Assembly (NCBI GenBank): GCA_963824225.1
Contig: CAWGOF010000003.1
Coordinates: 2,046,001 to 2,110,000 of the forward strand
From: CAWGOF01 sp963824225
Lineage (GTDB): Bacteria; Acidobacteriota; Polarisedimenticolia; Polarisedimenticolales; Polarisedimenticolaceae
DNA: 64,000 nt
Reading direction: 5' to 3'
The notes under the pieces are model-generated. The model saw only the letters and a list, made by a program, of their open reading frames with translations. It did not search any database and was not told the DNA's origin. Within the stretch, counting starts at the first letter, position 1, and each line of letters begins with the position of its first letter. The translations under genes were made by a program, and so were the position numbers. Shown here one piece after another: positions 1 through 8,557 of the stretch.

Positions 1-1
1 A

Positions 2-571
2 ATCAAGTTCCACGCCAGCCTGGGCAACCACGATTCGCGCGAGCAGCGGTACTACAAGCTGTTCAACCTCGACGGCAAGCTGTACTACTCGTTCAAGGCG
101 CCGAAGGAGAAGGTCCGGTTCTTCGTGCTCGACAGCACGTACCCGGTGCCGGAGCAGATCGCCTGGCTGGAGAAGGAGCTCAAGGGCTCGAACGAGCCGT
201 GGAAGATCGCGTATTTCCACCATCCGCTGTACTCGTCGGCCGGTCGCCACGGCTCGGACGTCAAGCTGCGCCAGGCGATCGAGCCGCTGTTCATCCAGTA
301 CAACGTGAGCGTCGTGTTCACGGGACACGATCACGTGTACGAGCGGATCAAGCCCCAGAACGGAATCGTCTACTTTGTCGCGGGTTCGGGCGGAGGTCTG
401 CGCCCGGGCAACCTGGAGCGGAGCTCCGAGCTCACGGCCAAGGGCTACGATCTCGACCGGGCGTTCATGGCCGTCGAGATCCTGGGCGATCAGATGTACT
501 TCCAGGCCATCACCCGCACGGGTGAGATCGTGGACTCGGGCATCGTCGAGCGTCGCAAGACGCCGGAGTGA
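2..571 (+). CDS. Calcineurin-like metallophosphoesterase, C-terminal part
   Basis: The reading frame is open from the window edge, so the N-terminus and the first metal-binding motifs are missing. The visible part carries a GNHDS motif near its start, an HHPLY motif, and GHDHVYER about 107 residues in. These are metal ligands of the calcineurin/purple acid phosphatase fold, which hydrolyses phosphomono- or diesters with a two-metal centre. The stop lies 4 bp before a DUF4956 gene, and a phospholipase D-like gene follows, so the three are probably cotranscribed. The substrate cannot be judged from this fragment, and whether the protein is exported depends on the missing start. Confidence 0.85.
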   Translation: MKFHASLGNHDSREQRYYKLFNLDGKLYYSFKAPKEKVRFFVLDSTYPVPEQIAWLEKELKGSNEPWKIAYFHHPLYSSAGRHGSDVKLRQAIEPLFIQYNVSVVFTGHDHVYERIKPQNGIVYFVAGSGGGLRPGNLERSSELTAKGYDLDRAFMAVEILGDQMYFQAITRTGEIVDSGIVERRKTPE

Positions 572-575
572 GACG

Positions 576-1334
576 ATGCCGATCCGCCGCCTGATCCTGA
601 TCGGCTTGCTCCTCGCGCTCGTCCTGGCTCCGATCTATGCCGCGCCCCAGCTCCAGCCCCTCGCCACGCAGCAGGCCAACGATCCGAACGACCCGAACGA
701 TCTGATCCCCGAGCTGCGGATGCTGGGCTGGCGGCTGCCGCTCGCCGCGGTACTGGGCACGGCGCTCGCGCTCCGGCCGCGCCGGCGTGGGACACCGGAG
801 CGCCGCACGTACGTGGTGCAGACGCAGATCGTGCTCGCGATCGTCGGCGCGATCGTGATGCTGATCGTCGGCGCGAGCCTGGCGCGAGCATTCGGCATCG
901 TCGGCGTCGCGAGCCTGATCCGCTACCGCACCAAGATCGACAACCCCAAGGACGCGGGCGTGATGCTCTGCGCGCTGGCCGTGGGCCTGGCCTCGGGGGC
1001 CGGCTTCTACGTGCTGGCCGTGTTCTCGACCGTGTTCCTCGTGCTCGCGCTGGGCGTGATCGAGAGCTTCGAGCCGCTGACGCGGAGCTTCGAGCTGTCG
1101 ATCAAGCTGGCGGACAAGACGATGGGCGCGTTGCGTCCGAGGATCGAAGCCACGCTGCGCCGCCTGCGGGTCAAGTTCGAGCTGCGGGGCGTGTCCGAGG
1201 AGGACGTGACGTACTTCGTGACCGCGCCGGCCGAGATGCGCACGGATGCGGCGTCGAAGGCGTTGACCGCCGTGCTGCCCGACGACAAGGGTGCGGTGGA
1301 ATGGCACGACGCCTCGAAGTCGAAGGGCAAGTAG
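576..1334 (+). CDS. DUF4956 family membrane protein
   Basis: The 252-residue protein starts with a hydrophobic segment, has further membrane segments around residues 50-62, 85-110 and 125-165, and ends in a soluble domain of about 80 residues. The GIVGVASLIRYRT block followed by DNPKDAGVM and a glycine-rich helix is typical of DUF4956, whose function is unknown; members are often found near VTC-type polyphosphate polymerases or CotH-like proteins. Here the partners are a metallophosphoesterase 4 bp upstream and a PLD-like protein 12 bp downstream. I chose the ATG that directly follows the upstream stop, with a GGAG ahead of it. A link to phosphate or lipid chemistry is only an inference from the neighbours. 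Confidence 0.7.
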   Translation: MPIRRLILIGLLLALVLAPIYAAPQLQPLATQQANDPNDPNDLIPELRMLGWRLPLAAVLGTALALRPRRRGTPERRTYVVQTQIVLAIVGAIVMLIVGASLARAFGIVGVASLIRYRTKIDNPKDAGVMLCALAVGLASGAGFYVLAVFSTVFLVLALGVIESFEPLTRSFELSIKLADKTMGALRPRIEATLRRLRVKFELRGVSEEDVTYFVTAPAEMRTDAASKALTAVLPDDKGAVEWHDASKSKGK

Positions 1335-1346
1335 AACGGAAACACA

Positions 1347-2270
1347 GTGAAGGTGATCGTTCAGCCCGACGCGGGCATCGTCCCGGTGCTGCAGGCGATC
1401 CGGCGCGCGAAGACCGCGATCGACGTCGCGATCTTCCGCCTCGACCGCAAGGAGATCGAGCGCGCGCTGGGCGAGGCCGCGCAGCGCGGCGTGCGCGTGC
1501 GGGCGCTGATCGCCAACACGAACCGCGGCGGCGAGGCGCTCCTGCGCAAGCTCGAGCAGCGCCTGTTGGCCGCGGGCGTGATGGTCGTCCGCACGGCGGA
1601 CGACCTGTTGCGGTACCACGGCAAGTTCATGGTCGCCGACGAGATCCTGCACCTGTTCGGGTTCAACTTCACGCGGCTGGACATGAACAAGAGCCGGAGC
1701 TTCGCCATCGCCACGCGCGACCGGCGGACGGTCAAGGAAGCCTCGGTGCTGTTCGAGTCCGACTGCACGCGGCAGACGTACGCCCCATCCCGCTCGAACC
1801 TGGTGGTCAGCCCGGAAACCGCGCGCCCGATGCTCACGCGGTTCATCCGCGACGCCCGCCGGACGCTCGCGATCTACGACCTCAAGGTCCAGGACCGCGA
1901 CATGCTGCAGCTGCTCGACGCCCGGGCCAAGAAGGGCGTCGAGGTCCGCGTGCTGGGCACCCTGAAGGGCGGCAACGGCGGCGTCGAGGTCCGCGCGCTG
2001 AAGGGCCACCGGCTCCACGTGCGCGCGATCATTCGAGACGGCACGCGGGCGTTCGTCGGGAGCCAGAGCCTGCGGACCCCCGAGCTCGACCTGCGGCGCG
2101 AGGTCGGCCTGTTGATCAGCAACCCCAGCGTGACGCGCAAGCTGATGCAGGTGTTCGAGGAGGACTGGGCCGCCTCGGCGACCGACGAGCAGAAGGAGAA
2201 GGAGAAGGAGAAGAAGGCGAAGGAAAAGGCTGAGAAGGAAGACAAGCGCGCCCAGGCCACCGACGCCTGA
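1347..2270 (+). CDS. Phospholipase D-like domain protein
   Basis: The 307-residue protein has two PLD half-domains. The first active-site motif is intact (HGKFMVAD near residue 90). The second reads HVRAIIRDG near residue 222, with Arg in place of the usual Lys, so the second HKD motif is degenerate. No signal peptide is visible. The last 40 residues are a Lys/Glu-rich charged tail that may be disordered or helical. The GTG start is 12 bp after the DUF4956 gene. PLD enzymes transfer phosphatidyl groups or cleave phosphodiesters; with one altered motif the activity is uncertain. The gene converges on a hypothetical gene, with 1 bp between the stops. Confidence 0.8.
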   Translation: MKVIVQPDAGIVPVLQAIRRAKTAIDVAIFRLDRKEIERALGEAAQRGVRVRALIANTNRGGEALLRKLEQRLLAAGVMVVRTADDLLRYHGKFMVADEILHLFGFNFTRLDMNKSRSFAIATRDRRTVKEASVLFESDCTRQTYAPSRSNLVVSPETARPMLTRFIRDARRTLAIYDLKVQDRDMLQLLDARAKKGVEVRVLGTLKGGNGGVEVRALKGHRLHVRAIIRDGTRAFVGSQSLRTPELDLRREVGLLISNPSVTRKLMQVFEEDWAASATDEQKEKEKEKKAKEKAEKEDKRAQATDA

Positions 2271-2271
2271 C

Positions 2272-4356
2272 TCAGTGCTTCAGTCCCAGGCTCCTCTTCG
2301 TCGGCTGGCACGGGGGCAGGGGCTTGTCGTCCGTGCGCCGGTGCACGCGGCGCGACAGCCCCGACGGATGCACCGTTCTCTCGAGCAGCGCAACCAGCAC
2401 GCTCTTCCGGCACTCGTTCGTCTCGAGGACCCGGCTCTCGGGACCGTCGCTCGCGCCCTCGGCCCACAGGCTCGTCTGGTCCTCGAAGTCCGCCCGACCT
2501 GAGTCGAAGTCGATCCCGGACTCGCGCATGAACTCTTCGAGCAGCGCCACCGCCCGGCTCTCGTCGGCCGACGTCACGATCGACAGGTGGTACCGCCGCA
2601 CCGCCTCCAGCCGCTCCTCCGGCGTTCGTAGCGAAACGATCACCGGCTGCACGTCGTAGCTCATCGGCTCCCCGACCCCGTAGACCCGAGCGACGAGGTT
2701 GCGCCGGGCGATCATCCGACTGGCCATGATCTGCTGCTGGAAGTCGGGCCAGTTCGTCCGCGCGACGCAGTCGAGGATCGTCTCGCGCGTCAGACCGGCG
2801 ATCTTCCGTGCCATCCACGTGGCATCGGCGAACGTCGCCTGCTTGAACGCCCGCGGCAGGTACAGCATCTTCTCGCCGTAGCGTACCGAGTCCTCGCGCT
2901 GCTCGAGGAACCGATCGCCGACGTTCAACAGGTTCGGGTTGCCCGAGATCTTGAGGCTACCCAGGGACGCGCCGAGGTCGTGCATGTACTCGAGGTACGC
3001 CGACGACTCGCGGTCGATCACCCCGTGGCTGTTGTGGTCCTTGGCATCCTTGTTGTGCGTCCAGTACGTCAGGACGACGAGCCCGCGCTTGACCCGATCG
3101 TCGAGCGCGCCGCCGGAGCTGAGCGGCGCCCCTCCGAGCCGCAGGAACTCGTCGCCACTCGGCTCGAACGCGACGAGCGACTCGTTGAACGTCACGTACT
3201 GCCGGCCGACGAGCTTCGCCGCTTCCCGGCCCATCGACGTGAACGGCTCGCGCCGCAGCGTGTCGTCCCCGATCACGCCGTGATCCACGACGTGCGCCGA
3301 TACGTCGAACTTGTACTTCGACTCGCGCAGGCAGGTCGCGAAGCTCTCGAACGTGGCCACCTTGCTGCACGTTCCGTCCTCGTCTTGCTCGTCGGTCTCG
3401 TTCAGCACGAGCACGAACTCGTCCGGAGCGCCGGTGTTCGCATAGACCAGGTCGGCGAACTTGCCACCGAGCTCGACGTACAGCCGGGTCCCCAGCACCT
3501 CGGCCTGGACCTCCTCGCCCCACTTGACCGACCACTTCTGATCGTGAAGGTCCTCGACCTCGATCTTGGGCGAGGTCCCGGTGGTCTTGACGCCGTCGAA
3601 CACGAGGATCCGCCGCGCGCGGTCGAGCACGTACGGCGCCCCGATCGCGTTCGAGGTCCGGCCCTCGAGTTGCGACTCGAGCGCCTGCCACGCCGTGCGA
3701 TGCCGGGTCTTCAACCGCTCGAGCTCGGCCTCCGTGTACCACAGGTAGTTGTCGTCCCGGACTTCGAGCCGCGACACCTGGTCGGACGACAGGCCCACCA
3801 GCTGCTCGGCCCGGGTGTAGATCTTGCCCGTCCGCGGATCGACGAGGTTCACCGCCTCGAGCCGCGCCTCCTCGAGCGACAGGGGCTGGCCGCGCGCGCC
3901 GGGCGCCACGTACGGCAGCTTGAGCGACAGGTTGCGCAGAACACCGAACGCCGCGGCGATCATGCCGCTCTTGCGCTTTCCCTGGAGCTCGCTGCGGATG
4001 CTGTACACGAGCGATTTCAGCGCCGGAAAGGTCGCCGCCTTGGCCGCGTCGTCCGACGACGCGTGGATCGCCACGGCGGCGGTGAGCGCCTCATCGACCG
4101 CGTCGGCCATGCGGCGAAGCTTCTTTTGATCGTTCTCCTTCGCCGCGGCGGCCTTCTGCTCGAGTCCCGCCTGCTCCCGGCGCACGAGATCGATGAGGTT
4201 CGCCATTCCCTCGTCGGAGTACTCGAGCCCGACGCCGTGCTCGGCCAGCTCGTCGTCGTAGTGCTTGATCTCGACGAGCGCCGCGTCGGCAGTGCGCGAC
4301 AGCACGCACGCGAGCGCGCACACCAGGAGCCACGGCGCGGTTCGTTCGACGCTCAT
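2272..4356 (-). CDS. Large secreted protein with atypical kinase-like motifs
   Basis: The 694-residue protein begins with a clear signal peptide (hydrophobic core LLVCALACVL, then a small-residue cleavage site near residue 26). I do not recognise a named family. The middle holds a KWGEEVQAEVLGTRLY block near residue 275, and further on a THNKDAKDHN segment and a HDLGASLG segment. These resemble the nucleotide-binding, catalytic-loop and DFG-like elements of atypical (HipA/PI3K-type) kinases found in hypothetical proteins of environmental bacteria. That reading is inference. The ATG was chosen because it starts the signal peptide; the frame is open much further upstream, into the topoisomerase gene, without coding character. 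Confidence 0.78.
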   Translation of the reverse strand: MSVERTAPWLLVCALACVLSRTADAALVEIKHYDDELAEHGVGLEYSDEGMANLIDLVRREQAGLEQKAAAAKENDQKKLRRMADAVDEALTAAVAIHASSDDAAKAATFPALKSLVYSIRSELQGKRKSGMIAAAFGVLRNLSLKLPYVAPGARGQPLSLEEARLEAVNLVDPRTGKIYTRAEQLVGLSSDQVSRLEVRDDNYLWYTEAELERLKTRHRTAWQALESQLEGRTSNAIGAPYVLDRARRILVFDGVKTTGTSPKIEVEDLHDQKWSVKWGEEVQAEVLGTRLYVELGGKFADLVYANTGAPDEFVLVLNETDEQDEDGTCSKVATFESFATCLRESKYKFDVSAHVVDHGVIGDDTLRREPFTSMGREAAKLVGRQYVTFNESLVAFEPSGDEFLRLGGAPLSSGGALDDRVKRGLVVLTYWTHNKDAKDHNSHGVIDRESSAYLEYMHDLGASLGSLKISGNPNLLNVGDRFLEQREDSVRYGEKMLYLPRAFKQATFADATWMARKIAGLTRETILDCVARTNWPDFQQQIMASRMIARRNLVARVYGVGEPMSYDVQPVIVSLRTPEERLEAVRRYHLSIVTSADESRAVALLEEFMRESGIDFDSGRADFEDQTSLWAEGASDGPESRVLETNECRKSVLVALLERTVHPSGLSRRVHRRTDDKPLPPCQPTKRSLGLKH

Positions 4357-4433
4357 GACCGCATTATCGGCTGCGGATCGAGACGCCGGCCGGCCGGAGA
4401 ACCCGCAAATCGGCCCCGGAGAAGTCCCGAGGT

Positions 4434-5528
4434 CTAGCGCAGCAGTCGCAGGAGCGCGGTCTCCTGCGCGGCGAGGTCCGGCTCGTCGCCGCCCGCGCTC
4501 GGGAGCTGGCCTGCCAGGAACGCGTCGAGGACCGCTGGATGGACGTAGTGCTTGCGACACGTCGCCGGCGTGTTCCCCAGGCGCTTGGCGATCGTCTTGA
4601 TCGCTTCGACGACCGCGCGGTTCCGCTCCGCGTCGGTCTCGCCGCCCGGGCCCGCACGCAAGCATTGCAGCGCGAGCAGGCTCCCGGCCCACGTCCGGAA
4701 ATCCTTCGCGGTGAACTCCTGGCCCATGCTCTCCCGCAGGTACGCGTTGACGTCGGTCGAGTCGATCGATTGCGCGTTCCCCTCGTCGTCGACGTACTGG
4801 AACAGCTCCTGCCCCGGTAGCGTTCGACAGCGCTTGATCACCGCCGCGAGGCGCCGATCCGTGACCTCGACCTCGTGGGGCTTGCCGCTCTTGCCGCGGA
4901 ACCGGAACGTGAGCCGCGCGCGCTCGACGCGCACGTGACGATCGCGTAGCGTCGTCAGGCCGTACGACTCGTTCGCGCGCGCGTACTCCTCGTTCCCCAC
5001 GCGGATCAGCGTCAGCTCGAGCAGCCGCACCACGGTCGCGAGAAGCTTGCCCCGCGACAGGCCGGGCTCGGACAGATCGGCCTCGATGCGCTGGCGCAGC
5101 CCGGGCAGCGCCTCGCCGAACGCGCTCATGCGCTCGAACTTGTTCTCGTCGCGCACCTGGCGCCAGCGCGCGTGATACCGGTACTGCTTGCGGCCCCTGG
5201 CGTCTCGTGCGCTGGCCTGGATGTGGCCGTTCGCCAGCGTGCAGATCCAGACGTCGCTCCACGCCGGCGGAATCACGAGCGCGCGGATGCGCCGGAGCAC
5301 GTGCCGATCACGGATCGTTCGTCCGTCGGCGTCGACGTAGCGGAACCCGCGCCCCGAGCGACGTCGCCGTATGCCCGGCGACGAATCGCTGACGTACCGC
5401 AGCCCGGCGGACTTCGCCGACTCGGCTGCACCGACGACGGTGGCCTGGCGCTTCCGGCGGCGCGGCAGCGCGCGGGCCGACGGAGCAGCCGCAGCCGCGG
5501 ATTGCGTTCGATGCTGCAGCTCCGGCAT
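4434..5528 (-). CDS. DNA topoisomerase IB
   Basis: The 364-residue protein matches the small poxvirus/eukaryote-like type IB topoisomerases of bacteria, which relax supercoils through a 3'-phosphotyrosine intermediate without ATP. An N-terminal domain with a GFRYVDADG segment is followed by the catalytic domain: RVGNEEYA near residue 175 (catalytic Arg), KDFRTWAGS near residue 275 (second Arg), and KHYVHP near residue 326, holding the nucleophilic Tyr. The N-terminal 40 residues are basic and low in complexity. The ATG at 5528 precedes the first conserved segment. The gene is divergent from a cardiolipin synthase-like gene with 96 bp between the starts. Confidence 0.92.
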   Translation of the reverse strand: MPELQHRTQSAAAAAPSARALPRRRKRQATVVGAAESAKSAGLRYVSDSSPGIRRRRSGRGFRYVDADGRTIRDRHVLRRIRALVIPPAWSDVWICTLANGHIQASARDARGRKQYRYHARWRQVRDENKFERMSAFGEALPGLRQRIEADLSEPGLSRGKLLATVVRLLELTLIRVGNEEYARANESYGLTTLRDRHVRVERARLTFRFRGKSGKPHEVEVTDRRLAAVIKRCRTLPGQELFQYVDDEGNAQSIDSTDVNAYLRESMGQEFTAKDFRTWAGSLLALQCLRAGPGGETDAERNRAVVEAIKTIAKRLGNTPATCRKHYVHPAVLDAFLAGQLPSAGGDEPDLAAQETALLRLLR

Positions 5529-5624
5529 GACGAGAGAGATGATACAGCCGGTCGTCGATCGTCTGCGCGCGCAGCGCCCGTCGAGCACCGATGTTAGCTT
5601 GAGAGGAACGAGGAGGACGCTCGC

Positions 5625-6893
5625 GTGCGTGCAACGAAGACGATCCTCGCGATTCTCGCTACGGCGGTCGTGACCGTCGTCGTGCTGAACCTCGTCACCG
5701 GCGAGAAGAAGATCGAGCGCCCGATCGAGCCGCTGTATGGGGTCTCGGACGACCAGTTCCGGCGCTCGATGGGCAGCCTCCTGGGTCCGACGATGCAGGA
5801 CGGGAACCACGTCGACGCGCTGCAGAACGGAGACGAGATCTTCCCCGCGATGCTCGCGGCGATCCGGTCGGCGACGAAGACGATCACGTTCGAGACGTAC
5901 ATCTACTGGTCGGGGCAGGTCGGCAAGGAGTTTGCCGATGCGCTGTCCGACCGGGCGCGCGCGGGAGTGAAGACCCACGTGCTCCTCGACTGGGTCGGAA
6001 GCGACAAGATGGACGAGGCGCTGTTGCAGGGCATGCAGGACAGCGGGGTCCGGGTCCGGAAGTACCATCCGCTGCACTGGTACACGCTGTCGCGGATCAA
6101 CCAGCGCACGCACCGCAAGCTCCTGGTCGTGGACGGTCGGATCGGGTTCACCGGTGGGGTGGGGATCGCCGACGAATGGCTCGGCCATGCGCAGGACGAG
6201 CGTCACTGGCGCGACTCGCACTTCCGTCTCGAGGGCTGGGCGGTAGCACAGATGCAGGCGGCATTCATGGACAACTGGATCAAGACCGCAGGCGAGGTCC
6301 TGCACGGGGAGGAGTACTTCCCGCAGATCGTGCCAGCGGGCGACGCGCTGGCCCAGGTGTTCACCAGCTCGCCGAGCGAAGGGAGCGAGAGCGTTCGCCT
6401 GATGTACCTGCTGTCGATCGCGAGCGCGAGGCACAGCGTGCGCATCGCGGCGTCGTACTTCGTGCCCGACGATCTGGCGGTCGACACGATCGTCGCCGCG
6501 CGCCGGCGCGGCGTGACGGTCGAGGTCCTGGTCCCGGGACCCCACATCGATTCGCGGATCGTGCGCCACGCGTCGCGCGCGCGGTGGGGCGATCTTCTGC
6601 GCGCGGGTGTCGAGATCTACGAGTACCAGCCGACGATGTTCCACTGCAAGGTGATGATCGTCGACGATCTGTGGGTCTCGGTGGGCTCGACGAACTTCGA
6701 CGATCGCTCGTTTCGGCTGAACGACGAGGCGAACTTGAACGTGCTCGACCGGACGTTCGCACGGGCGCAAGCCGCGACGTTCCAGGCCGACCGGAGCCAG
6801 GCCCGGCGCATCACGCTTACCATGTGGCAGGAGCGGCCGTGGACCGAGAAGCTGGTGGAGCGCGCCAGCGCGCTGCTGCGCTCGCAGCTCTGA
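5625..6893 (+). CDS. Cardiolipin synthase-like phospholipase D protein
   Basis: The 422-residue protein has one N-terminal membrane anchor (residues 6-24) and two intact HKD motifs: HRKLLVVDG near residue 163 and HCKVMIVDD near residue 339, each followed by the expected Gly/Ser-Asn segment. This is the bacterial ClsA/ClsB type of architecture, which joins two phosphatidylglycerol molecules, or PG and PE, into cardiolipin at the inner membrane. The GTG start sits about 7 bp after a strong GAGGAACGAGGAGG ribosome site. An AI-2E family permease starts 8 bp after the stop, suggesting cotranscription. It is the second PLD-fold gene within 4 kb. Confidence 0.9.
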   Translation: MRATKTILAILATAVVTVVVLNLVTGEKKIERPIEPLYGVSDDQFRRSMGSLLGPTMQDGNHVDALQNGDEIFPAMLAAIRSATKTITFETYIYWSGQVGKEFADALSDRARAGVKTHVLLDWVGSDKMDEALLQGMQDSGVRVRKYHPLHWYTLSRINQRTHRKLLVVDGRIGFTGGVGIADEWLGHAQDERHWRDSHFRLEGWAVAQMQAAFMDNWIKTAGEVLHGEEYFPQIVPAGDALAQVFTSSPSEGSESVRLMYLLSIASARHSVRIAASYFVPDDLAVDTIVAARRRGVTVEVLVPGPHIDSRIVRHASRARWGDLLRAGVEIYEYQPTMFHCKVMIVDDLWVSVGSTNFDDRSFRLNDEANLNVLDRTFARAQAATFQADRSQARRITLTMWQERPWTEKLVERASALLRSQL

Positions 6894-6901
6894 GGGACGA
6901 A

Positions 6902-8059
6902 ATGAGACTCGACGAGCCTCGCATCGATGTCGGCGAAGCACCGCCGGAGTCGGCCGCACCGGTCGTTCGGACCCACGTTCGGATCCGCAACGTGACCCTG
7001 GCCGTTCTGGCCGTCGCCGCGGTCGTGTTCCTGCTGGAACACGCGTGGCCGATCCTGCTGCCGATCATGCTGGCGATTCTCGCGAGCTACGCGTTCGACC
7101 CGATCGTCCGCTGGCTGAGCCGCCGCCGCGTGCCGCGCGCGATCGCCGCCGTGGTCGTGCTCACCGCGTTCGCCGGTGGCACGGCGTACGGGGTGTACAG
7201 CCTGAGCGACGACGCGCTCGAGATCGTCGAGGACCTGCCGGCGTCGGCGAAGAAGCTGCGCGAGTCGTGGCACGAGCTGCGGGGGCACACGGGCGCGGTG
7301 CAGACGTTGACCAAGGCGGTCGCCGAGATCGAGAAGACGGCCGAGGCCGCGCCGGGCCCGACACCGCAACCGGATCCCGGCGTCACGCGCGTGCAGGTCG
7401 AGGAGAAGCCGCTCGATCTGAGCCGCTACCTGCTGTGGGGCTCGCTGGGTGTCGTGGGGTTCACCGGCCAGGCGGTGATCATCGTGTTCCTCTCGTACTT
7501 CCTGCTCGCGTCGGGCGATCTGTATCGGCGCAAGCTGGTCAAGCTCGCCGGACCGACCCTGAGCCGCAAGCGTGTGACGGTGCAGATCCTGAACGACATC
7601 ACGGCGCAGATCGAGCGGTTCCTGTTCGTGCAGATGATCACGTGCGCGCTCGTGGCCTTGGTATCGGCCCTGGCATTCGGCTGGATCGGCCTCGAGCGCG
7701 CGGTGTTCTGGGGCTTGCTCGCCGGGCTGTTCAACTCGATACCGTACTTCGGCCCGCTCATCGTCATGTGTGGCGTTGCCGCGGTCGCGTTCCTGCAGTT
7801 CGGGACGTTCGACAAGACGGCGCAGGTCGCCGGGCTGTCGCTGCTCATCACCAGCCTCGAAGGGCTGCTGTTGACGCCGTACCTGCTCGGTCGGCACCTG
7901 CGGATGAACGGCGCGGCGGTGTTCGTCGGCCTGCTGTTCTGGGGCTGGATCTGGGGCGTGTGGGGCATGCTCGTCGCGATGCCGATGATGGTCATCATCA
8001 AGTCGATCTGCGACCACGTCGAGGACCTGAAGGGCCTGGGAGAGCTGCTCGGCGAGTGA
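6902..8059 (+). CDS. AI-2E family transporter (PerM-like)
   Basis: The 385-residue inner-membrane protein has the AI-2E/PerM pattern: paired helices at residues 33-70 and 80-100, a long soluble loop of about 90 residues, then a block of helices holding the family segments FLSYFLLASGDL and GLFNSIPYFGPL. Members export small molecules, sodium or the autoinducer AI-2, or have no known substrate. The loop includes a Pro-rich stretch near residue 153. The ATG at 6902 follows the cardiolipin synthase stop by 8 bp. No LuxS or Lsr genes are nearby, so an AI-2 role is not supported by context. Confidence 0.88.
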   Translation: MRLDEPRIDVGEAPPESAAPVVRTHVRIRNVTLAVLAVAAVVFLLEHAWPILLPIMLAILASYAFDPIVRWLSRRRVPRAIAAVVVLTAFAGGTAYGVYSLSDDALEIVEDLPASAKKLRESWHELRGHTGAVQTLTKAVAEIEKTAEAAPGPTPQPDPGVTRVQVEEKPLDLSRYLLWGSLGVVGFTGQAVIIVFLSYFLLASGDLYRRKLVKLAGPTLSRKRVTVQILNDITAQIERFLFVQMITCALVALVSALAFGWIGLERAVFWGLLAGLFNSIPYFGPLIVMCGVAAVAFLQFGTFDKTAQVAGLSLLITSLEGLLLTPYLLGRHLRMNGAAVFVGLLFWGWIWGVWGMLVAMPMMVIIKSICDHVEDLKGLGELLGE

Positions 8060-8095
8060 CAGCCGGCTCGACGATAAACCGGGTATCCTCATCCC

Positions 8096-8554
8096 ATGCT
8101 TGCGGCGCTCGTCTCGGCGCTCCACGTGTTGAGCCTGGGAGTCGGGCTCGGAGCCGTCGTCACCCGCGGGCAGGCGCTGCGCGCGCTCGTGACCGAAGGC
8201 GCGCTGACCGGGAAGCGCCTGCTCGTCGCCGACAGCCTGTGGGGCATCGCGGCGCTCGCGTGGATCGCGACGGGGCTGACGCGGCTCTTCGGCGGAACGG
8301 ACAAGGCGCTCGACTTCTACCTGTACAACGGGTTCTTCTGGATCAAGATGGGTCTGTTCGTGCTGGTCGTCGCCCTCGAACTCCTACCCATGACGACGCT
8401 CGTTCGCTGGCGCGTCGCGCTCGCCAGGGGCGCGCCGATCGACGTACGTCGCGCGGCCCTGCTGGTGCGTATCAACGACGCCGAGACGGTGCTGGTGATC
8501 GCGATCCCGTTCGCCGCCGCCGCCATGGCCCGCGGTCTGTGGCTCTTCGCCTGA
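8096..8554 (+). CDS. DUF2214 family membrane protein
   Basis: The 152-residue protein has four hydrophobic segments (about residues 5-22, 43-62, 78-100 and 130-150). The order of short motifs, including LHVLSLGVGLGAV near the N-terminus and KMGLFVLV and RWR further on, fits DUF2214, a family of small inner-membrane proteins with no known function. It starts 36 bp after the AI-2E gene, without a clear ribosome site. Its stop lies 3 bp from the convergent stop of the ADOP permease gene. Confidence 0.78.
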   Translation: MLAALVSALHVLSLGVGLGAVVTRGQALRALVTEGALTGKRLLVADSLWGIAALAWIATGLTRLFGGTDKALDFYLYNGFFWIKMGLFVLVVALELLPMTTLVRWRVALARGAPIDVRRAALLVRINDAETVLVIAIPFAAAAMARGLWLFA

Positions 8555-8557
8555 CCG

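Noticed and set aside
2980..4437. Plus-strand open frame of 485 codons opposite the secreted kinase-like gene
   Set aside because: No start site or motif; the minus strand begins with a signal peptide and has consistent domain-like segments.
4434..6959. Topoisomerase frame extended upstream to 841 codons
   Set aside because: The upstream part overlaps the cardiolipin synthase-like gene on the other strand, which has intact HKD motifs; topoisomerase IB proteins are about 350 residues, consistent with the start at 5528.
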